From assembly GCA_022703295.1 (NCBI GenBank), contig JAKLDX010000006.1, positions 1 to 20,192 on the forward strand: 20,192 bases of DNA, written 5' to 3'. Below the pieces are notes generated by a model. The model did not search any database and was not told where the DNA came from. It was given only the letters and a program-made list of their open reading frames with translations. Within the stretch, counting starts at the first letter, position 1. Each line of letters begins with the position of its first letter. This stretch comes from Candidatus Omnitrophota bacterium (lineage in GTDB: Bacteria > Omnitrophota > Gorgyraeia > 2-01-FULL-45-10). Below are positions 1-6,910 of this stretch, piece by piece. The position numbers and the translations under genes were made by a program.

Positions 1-1
1 C

Positions 2-382
2 TTCGGCATGGATCTTGATTACGATTTTTTCCGGGCTCTCCTCGCGCTTATAGTTGTGTGCGGGCATATATGGTCGGTCTTCCTTAAATTCAGGGGAGGC
101 AAGGGCGTTGCGACAACTTTGGGGGTGGGGCTTGCCCTGGCGCCGAAAGTCCTGGTGCCTACGCTTGTAATATGGATAATTGCTTTTGTCTTATCAAGTT
201 ATGTTTCTCTTGCATCGATAATAGCCCTGATGTCCTTTCCTATAATAGCCGCGCTTTCGCATCTTTCGATCTACACGGTAAGTTGCGGAGTGATTATTTG
301 CCTCATAAGCATCTATAAACATAAAGAGAACATAAAGCGGCTGATAAATAGGGAAGAGAGCAAGACCATAATATTCAAGTAG
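2..382 (+). CDS. plsY: Glycerol-3-phosphate acyltransferase PlsY, C-terminal part (5' end outside window)
   Basis: PlsY is an integral membrane enzyme that transfers an acyl group from acyl-phosphate to glycerol-3-phosphate, the first acylation in phospholipid synthesis. The reading frame is open to the left edge, so the first part is missing; about 126 residues remain of a family that is usually near 200. The family motif GHIWSVFLKFRGGKGVAT is present (from the histidine near position 65), followed by alternating hydrophobic stretches. The conserved cytosolic C-terminal signature YKHKENIKRL lies just before the end. The internal ATG at position 8 is not a credible start because the first membrane segments precede it in the family. 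The stop codon is followed by about 40 bases before the next promoter. The identification rests on motifs and length. Confidence 0.9.
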   Translation, partial: FGMDLDYDFFRALLALIVVCGHIWSVFLKFRGGKGVATTLGVGLALAPKVLVPTLVIWIIAFVLSSYVSLASIIALMSFPIIAALSHLSIYTVSCGVIICLISIYKHKENIKRLINREESKTIIFK

Positions 383-424
383 CGGATGTGTTTGTTAAGG
401 TTTAAAAAAGCAAGTTTTGTGCTC

Positions 425-453
425 TTGACGCTTTTATATGTGTAGGGTATACT
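425..453 (+). promoter_or_regulatory. Sigma-70 promoter for the 530-1069 unit
   Basis: TTGACG at 425-430 and TATACT at 448-453 are separated by exactly 17 bases. Transcription would start near 460, leaving an AT-rich leader of about 70 bases before the ATG at 530. No operator repeat or riboswitch fold was seen in the leader. Confidence 0.7.
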
Positions 454-529
454 TGTGATATAAAAGCAGAGAAGGGCATTTATTTTAGGGGTTAATTAAA
501 TAGTTTTAAAAAGTTTTATAGGTGAAAAA

Positions 530-901
530 ATGAGACAAATGCTATTCAAGGAATTAAAATCTCCGAACTCAAGAAAGAAAGACACGGTACTTCGCGAGGT
601 CTTTGAGCGTGACGGACTGATAGCGAGAACCGAGAGGAGATGCTTTTATTATGTTAAGGAAGTCAGGGAGGTTTCGGACGGCGCTAAATTACAGGAGTGG
701 CTTGATTCTCAGGATAGTCCGGAATCGTCCAGGAAGAGGCACTTCCATATAATGAAGGAGCATAACGAAGGTTTGGGAGAGGACAAGGTGACGTGTAAGA
801 TCGTGGGAACTTTTTATGCAATAGTCGGGAAGATCGTATACACCGTCGCGTTCCTGCATTCTTTTAAAGTATGTTTTATGAAAGCGACTTTAGCAAAATA
901 G
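530..901 (+). CDS. Unrecognised basic protein, 123 aa
   Basis: I do not recognise this family. The start is supported by ATAGGTGA at 518-525, five bases before the ATG, and by the consensus promoter upstream. The first 85 residues are very charged: RKK at 15-17, ERR near 35, and SRKRH near 66-70. They contain one aromatic patch (CFYYV) followed by a predicted amphipathic stretch. Residues from about 88 to 115 are hydrophobic (KIVGTFYAIVGKIVYTVAF) and could be one membrane segment or a buried hairpin. No catalytic motif is visible. The stop codon overlaps the ribosome binding site of the next small gene, so the two are probably translated as a coupled pair. A terminator closes the unit at 1078-1131. 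Confidence 0.6.
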   Translation: MRQMLFKELKSPNSRKKDTVLREVFERDGLIARTERRCFYYVKEVREVSDGAKLQEWLDSQDSPESSRKRHFHIMKEHNEGLGEDKVTCKIVGTFYAIVGKIVYTVAFLHSFKVCFMKATLAK

Positions 902-910
902 GAGGATTTC

Positions 911-1069
911 ATGCCGCATCTTTTGACCAGAAGGCTATACAACATATTCGGTAGGAAGGTAGCCAGATACTTCTATTACAGGAAGGCAAAAAGGCTGTAT
1001 AACGAGATAGCGAGGGAGATGAGTTTTTTTGAGGCCAGATTCCTTAAATCGAGGCTCCACCACGCATAA
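911..1069 (+). CDS. Very basic 52-residue small protein
   Basis: This short gene begins ATGCCGCATC and ends TAA at 1067-1069. A perfect AGGAGG at 900-905, five bases before the ATG, overlaps the TAG stop of the preceding gene, which argues for real, coupled translation. The product has about 13 Arg/Lys and 3 His against 3 Glu. An aromatic cluster (RYFYYRKAKRLY, residues 19-30) gives an amphipathic cationic helix. There are no cysteines and no signal peptide. It resembles small ribosome- or nucleic-acid-associated proteins in composition only; the function is unknown. It sits just before a strong terminator as the last gene of its unit. Confidence 0.6.
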   Translation: MPHLLTRRLYNIFGRKVARYFYYRKAKRLYNEIAREMSFFEARFLKSRLHHA

Positions 1070-1077
1070 CAGGTAAG

Positions 1078-1131
1078 AAAAAAGAGGTTCTTGAAACAAG
1101 GGGGTTCTTTTAAAAAAGAACCTCTTTTTTT
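1078..1131 (+). terminator. Rho-independent terminator with competing stems
   Basis: A perfect 15-bp stem pairs 1078-1092 with 1116-1130 (5' arm AAAAAAGAGGTTCTT), and the 3' arm ends in a run of T. A second, shorter 9-bp stem (1103-1111 with 1114-1122, GGTTCTTTT/AAAAGAACC) uses the same 3' arm, so the two folds exclude each other. It ends the 530-1069 transcript 18 bases before the next promoter. Confidence 0.85.
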
Positions 1132-1148
1132 ATTATTAGCCCCCTGCC

Positions 1149-1177
1149 TTGACAAGGCATATTTTTTGTGATATACT
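1149..1177 (+). promoter_or_regulatory. Near-consensus sigma-70 promoter for cvpA and downstream genes
   Basis: TTGACA at 1149-1154 and TATACT at 1172-1177 have a 17-base spacer. Transcription would start near 1184, about 19 bases before the cvpA ATG at 1203. Confidence 0.85.
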
Positions 1178-1202
1178 TCCTGTTTCTATAAAAGGTTGGC
1201 AG

Positions 1203-1823
1203 ATGGAGATATTGGCTAAAGCAAACTGGGTAGATGTTTTAATCGTAATTCTAATGATTAGAATAAGTTACGTCGCTTTTCAGGATGGCTTGAGTCATGA
1301 GATTTTTCCCCTTGTAGGCTCCATAGTTGTAGCAACCCTTACATTTCATTATTATAATAGAATTGCTTTAAGTATTTCACAAAATATAGCCGCTATTCCG
1401 ATGGCTATATTGAACCTTTTCACTTTCATCACCTTGGCCCTGGCCATAGGTTTCGTATGCAAGTTCATAAAGGTTGTCGTAGATAAGATCATTAAGGTGA
1501 CCTGGCATCCTCTGCTGGAGAGGTTCGGCGGGTTACTTGCGGGCGTGGTCAAGGCCTCTATAATTATAAGCATGGTATTGGCCGTAATAGCACTGACCCC
1601 TATACCATACCTGCAGTATTCCATAAGGGACAGGTCGCTTACAGGTATGTATTTTCTGAGCGTGGGACCAAAGATATACGAAAAGGTTTCGCACCTTTTG
1701 CCTGTGATAAAAGTCGAAACGGCATCCGCGAAAAGCAACGACATAATAAATAATATCATTTCCGACAAGTCTTTGTCATCGCAAGCCGCAAAGAAGGAAA
1801 CAAAGAAAAAAGAAGGCGATTAG
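1203..1823 (+). CDS. cvpA: CvpA-family membrane protein
   Basis: CvpA is a small inner-membrane protein of poorly defined role, named for colicin V production and linked to envelope homeostasis. The product has 206 residues and about four hydrophobic segments (roughly 9-27, 33-50, 62-90 and 107-130), with the family pattern NWVDVLIVIL at the N-terminus and RFGGLLAGVVKA before the last segment. A lysine-rich soluble tail follows. The start is set at the ATG at 1203: AAAGG at 1191-1195 gives good spacing, whereas the in-frame TTG at 1149 lies inside the -35 box of the promoter and cannot be in the message. A weak hairpin with a T run follows the gene. Confidence 0.75.
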   Translation: MEILAKANWVDVLIVILMIRISYVAFQDGLSHEIFPLVGSIVVATLTFHYYNRIALSISQNIAAIPMAILNLFTFITLALAIGFVCKFIKVVVDKIIKVTWHPLLERFGGLLAGVVKASIIISMVLAVIALTPIPYLQYSIRDRSLTGMYFLSVGPKIYEKVSHLLPVIKVETASAKSNDIINNIISDKSLSSQAAKKETKKKEGD

Positions 1824-1855
1824 AGATCCCGCGCTGAACTTTAAGCGGATCCATA

Positions 1856-1895
1856 TGTCCCCAGGACGAGCTACACGTTCTCGGGACAATTTTTT
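1856..1895 (+). terminator. Possible weak terminator or attenuator after cvpA
   Basis: TGTCCC (1856-1861) pairs with GGGACA (1883-1888), with GAG/CTC extending the stem inward across a bulge. It is followed by six T (1890-1895). It lies only about 20 bases before the next ATG and there is no obvious promoter between, so it may reduce rather than stop readthrough. Confidence 0.45.
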
Positions 1896-1915
1896 CCAAA
1901 AACCGGAGGCTGCAA

Positions 1916-2869
1916 ATGAAATTGATAGATATTTATAAGCTGGCCGTAAAAAAGGGTATCGGGAAGGACCCGCGCTCGATTCAGGAAATTAAAAAAGATC
2001 TCGATAGCGAGAAAAAGGAATACCGGAAGCTTAAAGGCGTTGATAAACGCGCTTTTGATAAGGAGAGACTGACAAATCCTTATGCGGATACCAGGATACT
2101 GTGCGGCGATGAAAATGCCGATATTAAAAATATCATGGTCGGTATAGATATGGAAGGCCCCGAGATATTGACGGCCGACAGGCTTAATGAACGCGGAAGG
2201 CCCATTGATCTCGTAATGGCCCATCATCCCGAGGGGGCGGCCTGGGCAAGGTTTTATGATGTTATGCGCCTGCAGGTTGCTATGCTCAAGAAGTTCGGCA
2301 TACCGGAGGAAGTCGGCAAAGATCTTCTGAAGGAAAGAATGGGCGAAGTGGAAAGGGCAGTAGCGCCGGCGAACCACACAAGAAGCGTAGACATAGCGAA
2401 GGCCCTCGGTATTGCTTTCATGTGTATTCACACGCCTGCCGATAACCATGTGGCGAGCTATCTCCAGAAGATGTTTGATAAGCGGAAACCGGCAAAGCTG
2501 TCACAGGTCGTAGCGATGTTGAAAAATATACCTGAGTACGCAGACGGGCTGAAGAAGAACGCGGGCCCGAGGATACTCATAGGCGAACCCGACAAAAGGT
2601 GCGGCAGGGTATTCGTCGATATGACAGGCGGCACGGAAGGCTCCAAGAAAGTGTTCGCGCGCCTGTCCCAGGCAGGGGTCGGGACCATAGTGGCCATGCA
2701 TTTAAGCGAGGAACATTTCAAGCATGCGAAGGGCGAGCATATCAATGTCGTCATAGCGGGCCATATAGCCAGCGATACGCTGGGGCTGAATTTGCTTCTG
2801 GATGAGATGGAAAAGGTTGATGATATTAACATAGTGCCATGCTCGGGATTCATGCGCGTGAAAAGATAG
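1916..2869 (+). CDS. NIF3-like dinuclear-metal protein
   Basis: The protein has 317 residues with features of the NIF3/YqfO (DUF34) family, ubiquitous proteins that bind two metal ions and whose biochemical role is unsettled. Putative metal ligands are His103-His104 in MAHHPEG, His172 in CIHTPADN, and the late motif GHIASDTLGLNLLLDE near residues 287-302. The first 55 residues are a highly charged helix-like extension (IQEIKKDLDSEKKEYRKLK) before the core begins. GGAGG at 1905-1909 sits six bases before the ATG. The gene ends nine bases before dnaG, so it shares that transcript. NIF3 genes next to dnaG and rpoD are also known from other bacteria such as Bacillus, which supports the call. Family membership is likely; the exact subfamily is not certain. 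Confidence 0.65.
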   Translation: MKLIDIYKLAVKKGIGKDPRSIQEIKKDLDSEKKEYRKLKGVDKRAFDKERLTNPYADTRILCGDENADIKNIMVGIDMEGPEILTADRLNERGRPIDLVMAHHPEGAAWARFYDVMRLQVAMLKKFGIPEEVGKDLLKERMGEVERAVAPANHTRSVDIAKALGIAFMCIHTPADNHVASYLQKMFDKRKPAKLSQVVAMLKNIPEYADGLKKNAGPRILIGEPDKRCGRVFVDMTGGTEGSKKVFARLSQAGVGTIVAMHLSEEHFKHAKGEHINVVIAGHIASDTLGLNLLLDEMEKVDDINIVPCSGFMRVKR

Positions 2870-2878
2870 AGTGCAAAA

Positions 2879-4645
2879 ATGGCAATACCTCAAAATATTA
2901 TAGATCAGGTCCAGGACAGGACGGACATCGTCGAAGTGATATCCCGCTACATATCGCTGAAGAAGATAGGCAGGAATTATAAGACGACATGCCCGTTCCA
3001 TCATGAGAAGACGCCGTCTTTTATCGTGAGCCCGGACAAGCAGATCTATCATTGTTTCGGGTGCGGCGCCGGAGGCAATGTCTTTTCATTTCTGATGAAA
3101 CACGAGAATATACAATTTCCGGAAGCCGTAGAGATGCTTGCGGAGAAGGCAGGAGTGGCGCTGGGGCGCATTTCGGCCCGCTCCGAAGAAGCGAGTTCTC
3201 TTGCCAATGAACTTTATAAGATAAATGACCTGGCGTGTAAATTTTACCAGGCGCACCTTCTGAATAATAAGGCAGCCAGGGAATATCTGAGTTCAAGAGG
3301 GGTGGGAGACGAAGTAATAAAAAAATTCCGGATAGGATACGCGCCTGATTCATGGGACGCCACCTTGAATTTTTTTAAGTCAAAAGGCGTATCTGCCAGT
3401 TTGCTGGAAAAGGCAGGGCTTGTCATACCGAATGAGAAGGGGTCGCATTATGACAGGTTCAGGAACAGGATCCTTTTCCCGATAATGGATCTGAAGGACA
3501 GGATATTGGGATTCGGTGGCAGGGTGCTCGATTCGAGCCTGCCCAAATATATAAATTCTCCCGAGACGCCGGTATATTCCAAGGGCAGGAACCTGTACGG
3601 GCTGAACCTGACAAGAGACGCAATAAAAAAGAAAGGCTATGCGCTTATCGTAGAGGGGTATCTGGATTTCATAATACCTTACCAGGCGGGCGTGCAAAAT
3701 ATAATAGCCACGCTCGGTACGGCGTTGACCGTAGACCATGTGAAGCTTTTGAAGCGCTTAGCGAACACGCTGATAATGGTATATGACCCGGATGAGGCGG
3801 GCGAGGCCGCAAGCCTCAGGGGCCTTGAGCTATTGGTCAGCGAAGACGTAAACGTTTACATAGCGGAACTGCCGTCCGGGTTCGATCCGGACGGATATAT
3901 AAGGAAGTTCGGTACAGAAGAGTTCACGAAACTGTTAAAAGCGAGCAAGAATTTATTCGAGTATAAATTCGCGAAGCTGAGTCAGAAGTTCAACGCAAAC
4001 ACCACTCACGGCAAGGCGAATATCGCGGCCGAGATGCTGCAGACGATCGCCAAGATAAAAAACGCGGTTTCGCGCTCAGACCTTATAAAGAAACTGGCGG
4101 AACGCTTGTCTGTGGATGAGGATTCTCTCAGGATAGAGTTGAAGAAGGTGAAGCCGGAGTATGCTGAAAACAGGAATGTTGCGCCCGTTATTGAGGTAAG
4201 AAAAGATTCCAAGAGCGCCGAGGTCATGATGCTGGCGCTTTCTCTGGGAGGGGCAGAGTATATAAGCAAGATAGAAAAGCAGTTATCTCTGGAAGAGTTC
4301 AAGGACTCGTCCGTGAGAGACGTAATGAGCGCGATATTCGATCTGCATAAAGACAACAAAGAGATAACGGCAGCGAAGCTCATAAATTACCTGGGCAACA
4401 GGGGTGAGGATGCCAAGCTGATATCCGAGGCGGTAAATCTTCTTGATATCATGGAAGATAAAGAAAAAGCCCTGAATGACTGCGTCGCGAAAATAAAAAA
4501 AGACAACATGGACGACAGGCGTAACAGGCTTCAGGAAGCCATAAGGGCCGCGCATAAACATAAGGATGAAGAAGCCTGTAAAAAGCTGCTTTCCGAATAT
4601 AACGATCTGCTGAAAACAAGCAAGGCATATACGCCGACGGCATGA
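2879..4645 (+). CDS. dnaG: DNA primase DnaG
   Basis: DnaG makes the RNA primers for replication and works with the replicative helicase at the fork. The 588 residues match the normal length. The N-terminal CHC2 zinc-binding domain has Cys38, His41, Cys59 and Cys62 (CPFH and CFGC). The core has the RNA-polymerase-like segment with RFRNRILFPI near 193-202. The TOPRIM domain carries the catalytic Glu259 in EGYLD and Asp303/Asp305 in DPDEAG. The C-terminal 150 residues are helical and poorly conserved, as expected for the helicase-binding domain. The gene starts nine bases after the NIF3-like gene with only a weak ribosome binding site, which suggests coupling. rpoD follows after 25 bases, the classical dnaG-rpoD arrangement. 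Confidence 0.97.
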   Translation: MAIPQNIIDQVQDRTDIVEVISRYISLKKIGRNYKTTCPFHHEKTPSFIVSPDKQIYHCFGCGAGGNVFSFLMKHENIQFPEAVEMLAEKAGVALGRISARSEEASSLANELYKINDLACKFYQAHLLNNKAAREYLSSRGVGDEVIKKFRIGYAPDSWDATLNFFKSKGVSASLLEKAGLVIPNEKGSHYDRFRNRILFPIMDLKDRILGFGGRVLDSSLPKYINSPETPVYSKGRNLYGLNLTRDAIKKKGYALIVEGYLDFIIPYQAGVQNIIATLGTALTVDHVKLLKRLANTLIMVYDPDEAGEAASLRGLELLVSEDVNVYIAELPSGFDPDGYIRKFGTEEFTKLLKASKNLFEYKFAKLSQKFNANTTHGKANIAAEMLQTIAKIKNAVSRSDLIKKLAERLSVDEDSLRIELKKVKPEYAENRNVAPVIEVRKDSKSAEVMMLALSLGGAEYISKIEKQLSLEEFKDSSVRDVMSAIFDLHKDNKEITAAKLINYLGNRGEDAKLISEAVNLLDIMEDKEKALNDCVAKIKKDNMDDRRNRLQEAIRAAHKHKDEEACKKLLSEYNDLLKTSKAYTPTA

Positions 4646-4670
4646 AAAAGAATAAAGGACTGAAGAAAAA

Positions 4671-6338
4671 ATGTCGATAAAGAGAAAAAGAAATAAATCT
4701 TTTTTAAAACAAAAACCGCGCTTTAAGGTAAAGCCGTTGGTCCAGAAACCGGCGACAGAAGCCGCGCTGCCCGAAAAAGAACTTGGCGGTAAAGGTAAGA
4801 GGCTTAAAGGGCTTACCGAGCTTATAGCTCTCGGCAAAGAGAAGGGCCACCTTACTTTTGAGGAAGTAAATAATATACTGCCGGTGGACATAGTATCTTC
4901 GGAGGAAATAGACGAGATACTCGGCATACTGGGCGAGGAGAATATAAAACTGGTCGATAGCGAAGAAGACCTGGCCAAGGAAAGCCCCGCGGGAGAAGAG
5001 GCTGAGGAGAAGAAAGAAGAGCCCGAAAAGGAAGAAGTAGCCAGGATGGTCCAGATAGACGACCCTGTAAAGATGTACCTCAGGCAGATGGGGCAGATCC
5101 CTCTTTTGACAAGGAAGGAAGAGATAGAGATAGCGGAGCGCATCAAGGAGGCAGAGTATAAGTTCAGGGAAGCTGTCCTTATGGTAAAGCTCTCCAAACT
5201 GAAGGCCGTGGAAGTCGTGGACGGCATCGTTAACAATCAGCTTAATCCCGAAGAATATATTAACCTGGATTCAAAATTAAAAGGCAAGAGGCTCATCAAG
5301 AGGCTTATCAGCTTATTGGGCAGCCTGAAAAAGGCGCGGAATGCCTCAGCCATCGCTGGGATAATAAAAGATATGCAGTTGGCGATGTCTGTCATAGAGG
5401 AGATAGCGAAAAAGATAGAAGAGCAGCTGGATGAGTACTCTAAGGTCGAAGCCTCTCTGGCGAAATCCAGAAAGAAAAAGAAGAGGGAAGAGATAAGCAA
5501 ATTCCTGAAAAGGAAACGAAAAATAGAGAGGGAATTCGGCGAGTCGATAAAAGACGTAAGGGAGCATTCTAAATTAATAAAATCCACAGAGGCGAAGTTC
5601 AATAAAGCGAAAAAGGAGCTTGTTGCCGCGAACTTAAGGCTGGTAGTCAGCATCGCCAAAAAGTATACCAACAGAGGCCTCTCTTTCCTGGACCTGATCC
5701 AGGAAGGTAATATAGGCCTGATGAAAGCGGTTGATAAGTTCGAATATAAACGCGGATATAAATTTTCCACATACGCAACATGGTGGATAAGGCAGGCTAT
5801 AACACGTTCAATTGCCGATCAGTCAAGGACGATCAGGATACCAGTGCACATGACTGAGACGATAAACAAACTTATAAAGGTATCGAGGGCCCTGGTGCAG
5901 CAGAACGGCAAGGAGCCTACGCCCGAAGAGATAGCGCACAAGATGAGGATGCCGGTCGATAAGGTCAGGGGCATCCTGAAGATTGCGCAGGAACCGATAT
6001 CGCTTCAGACGCCTATAGGTGATGAGGGCGATACGCATTTCGGGGATTTCATAGAGGACAAGCGCGCGATATCCCCGGCAAATGCTACGGCATATTCTAT
6101 GCTCAAGGAGCAGATGGACGACGTGCTGAGCACCCTTACGGACAGAGAGAAGAAAGTGCTGAGGCTCAGATTCGGGATAGGCGACGGTTATCCGAGAACT
6201 CTCGAGGAAGTCGGGGCGGTTTTTAAAGTCACCAGAGAGCGTGTGAGACAGATTGAGGCCAAGGCATTGCGCAAATTGAGGCATCCGACAAGATCCAGAA
6301 AGCTGAAGAATTTCCTGGCGATGGGTGCCGGTGAATAG
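4671..6338 (+). CDS. rpoD: Primary RNA polymerase sigma factor (sigma-70/SigA)
   Basis: This is the housekeeping sigma subunit that recognises -35/-10 promoters. Of its 555 residues, region 1.1 spans about 47-95, followed by an acidic linker. Region 1.2 is at about 128-160 (DPVKMYLRQMG), and a lysine-rich non-conserved region covers about 165-310. Region 2 covers about 315-385, with NLRLVVSIAKKY, DLIQEGNIGLMKAVDKF and STYATWWIRQAI. Region 3 is about 394-470. Region 4 is about 480-545, with the helix-turn-helix LEEVGAVFKVTRERVRQIEA that reads the -35 box. The presence of region 1.1 and the full 2.3/2.4 motifs mark it as a group 1 sigma. AAAGGA at 4654-4659 is 11 bases before the ATG. All clear promoters in this window have the hexamers such a factor would read. 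Confidence 0.97.
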   Translation: MSIKRKRNKSFLKQKPRFKVKPLVQKPATEAALPEKELGGKGKRLKGLTELIALGKEKGHLTFEEVNNILPVDIVSSEEIDEILGILGEENIKLVDSEEDLAKESPAGEEAEEKKEEPEKEEVARMVQIDDPVKMYLRQMGQIPLLTRKEEIEIAERIKEAEYKFREAVLMVKLSKLKAVEVVDGIVNNQLNPEEYINLDSKLKGKRLIKRLISLLGSLKKARNASAIAGIIKDMQLAMSVIEEIAKKIEEQLDEYSKVEASLAKSRKKKKREEISKFLKRKRKIEREFGESIKDVREHSKLIKSTEAKFNKAKKELVAANLRLVVSIAKKYTNRGLSFLDLIQEGNIGLMKAVDKFEYKRGYKFSTYATWWIRQAITRSIADQSRTIRIPVHMTETINKLIKVSRALVQQNGKEPTPEEIAHKMRMPVDKVRGILKIAQEPISLQTPIGDEGDTHFGDFIEDKRAISPANATAYSMLKEQMDDVLSTLTDREKKVLRLRFGIGDGYPRTLEEVGAVFKVTRERVRQIEAKALRKLRHPTRSRKLKNFLAMGAGE

Positions 6339-6369
6339 GCCGAGGCTTGTCCGGTCATGTAAAATCATC

Positions 6370-6398
6370 TTTACACTCCTCAAAAAATCGTATATAAT
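6370..6398 (+). promoter_or_regulatory. Sigma-70 promoter for the CAU tRNA
   Basis: TTTACA at 6370-6375 and a perfect TATAAT at 6393-6398 are separated by 17 bases. Predicted transcription starts near 6405, about 44 bases upstream of the mature tRNA end. Confidence 0.8.
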
Positions 6399-6448
6399 TA
6401 TTTTCTAAATTTTAGAGATTTTAGCAGAGTAATTTTAATAGTAGCTTC

Positions 6449-6525
6449 GGGCCTATAGCTCAGCCTGGTAGAGCAGGAGACTCATAATCTCTTGGTCCAA
6501 GGTTCAAATCCTTGTGGGCCCACCA
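6449..6525 (+). tRNA. tRNA with CAU anticodon (tRNA-Ile2 or elongator tRNA-Met)
   Basis: A complete cloverleaf is visible: a 7-bp acceptor stem (GGGCCTA with TGGGCCC, ending at 6521), D arm, anticodon stem GGAGA/TCTCT, loop CTCATAA with anticodon CAT at 6483-6485, T stem CAAGG/CCTTG with loop TTCAAAT, discriminator A, and encoded CCA to 6525. The anticodon stem lacks the three stacked G-C pairs of initiator tRNA. CAU is read as Met by an elongator tRNA or as Ile (AUA) if C34 becomes lysidine. The variable region TTGGTC after the anticodon stem looks more like bacterial tRNA-Ile2, but identity cannot be settled here. Its 3' portion is repeated at 6790. Confidence 0.95.
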
Positions 6526-6625
6526 CTAAACGATTTTGCCTCCGGGCCAAAAAGTGTTGTGTTGCTTTTTGCCCTTCGGCCCGCAGGCAGATAACAGGCA
6601 GCGGGGCTTGCGCCAAAATCGTTTT
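6505..6625 (+). repeat. tRNA-end/palindrome repeat, copy 1
   Basis: The segment begins in the T loop of the CAU tRNA and runs about 100 bases past its CCA end. Positions 6505-6578 match 6790-6863 at 72 of 74 bases with a constant offset of 285. The non-tRNA part folds into a closing stem (6528-6538 AAACGATTTTG with 6614-6624 CAAAATCGTTT) that encloses two hairpins: 6544-6574 (GGGCCAAAAAG/CTTTTTGCCC, one bulge) and 6579-6607 (GCCCGC/GCGGGGC). No credible open reading frame lies here. Confidence 0.85.
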
Positions 6626-6670
6626 AGGAAAAAACCTTTTAAGAAAAGGTTTTTTCCTAATGTTCTTTTT
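6624..6670 (+). terminator. Perfect 17-bp hairpin with T-rich tail
   Basis: TTAGGAAAAAACCTTTT (6624-6640) pairs perfectly with 6644-6660 around a 3-base loop, followed by TGTTCTTTTT. It most likely ends transcription of the CAU tRNA. The arm starts on the last bases of the palindrome just upstream. Confidence 0.55.
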
Positions 6671-6679
6671 CCAAAATAA

Positions 6680-6790
6680 CGGGTAGGCTGTTGAGGATTT
6701 GAAGCCAAATTTCGCCGAGCGAAGCGAGGAGAAGGCCATTGGCCGACAGAAATTTGGCCGGTTTGAAGCCGCCTTTGGCGGCTGAAAACC
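6680..6790. other. Hairpin-rich spacer between the two repeat copies
   Basis: Two tight inverted repeats fill this stretch. GCCAAATTTC (6704-6713) pairs perfectly with GAAATTTGGC (6749-6758) and encloses GGCC-ATT-GGCC at 6734-6744. AGCCGCC (6767-6773) pairs with GGCGGCT (6777-6783) around TTT, extended by GGTTT/AAACC out to 6790. The last arm ends exactly where repeat copy 2 begins. No gene was seen. Confidence 0.7.
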
Positions 6791-6910
6791 AAATCCTTGT
6801 GGGCCCACCACTAAACGATTTGGGCTCCGGGCCAAAAAGTGTTGTGTTGCTTTTTGCCCTTCGCCCTGCCTGCGGTTAAACAACAGCAGGCCTTGCGGCC
6901 AAATCGTTTT
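6790..6910 (+). repeat. tRNA-end/palindrome repeat, copy 2
   Basis: This is the second copy of the segment found at 6505-6625. It carries the 3' T-stem strand, acceptor strand and ACCA of the CAU tRNA without the rest of the tRNA. The closing stem is AAACGATTTGG (6813-6823) with CCAAATCGTTT (6899-6909). Relative to copy 1 one pair changes from T-A to G-C with pairing kept. The second inner hairpin (6863-6892) has a different sequence but the same length and is still able to pair. Confidence 0.85.

Noticed and set aside
1149..1202. A longer cvpA reading starting at TTG 1149
   Set aside because: That codon is part of the -35 hexamer TTGACA; the transcript starts downstream of it.
4283..5236. 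A 317-codon minus-strand frame opposite dnaG and rpoD, rich in Ser and Phe
   Set aside because: It is antisense to two clearly real genes; its Ser/Phe richness is the complement of their Glu/Lys-rich codons.
6526..6626. Resemblance of the palindrome to an integron attC site (CTAAACG and CGTTTTAG ends)
   Set aside because: The core does not match the attC ends RYYYAAC/GTTRRRY on both sides, and no integrase or cassette gene is present.
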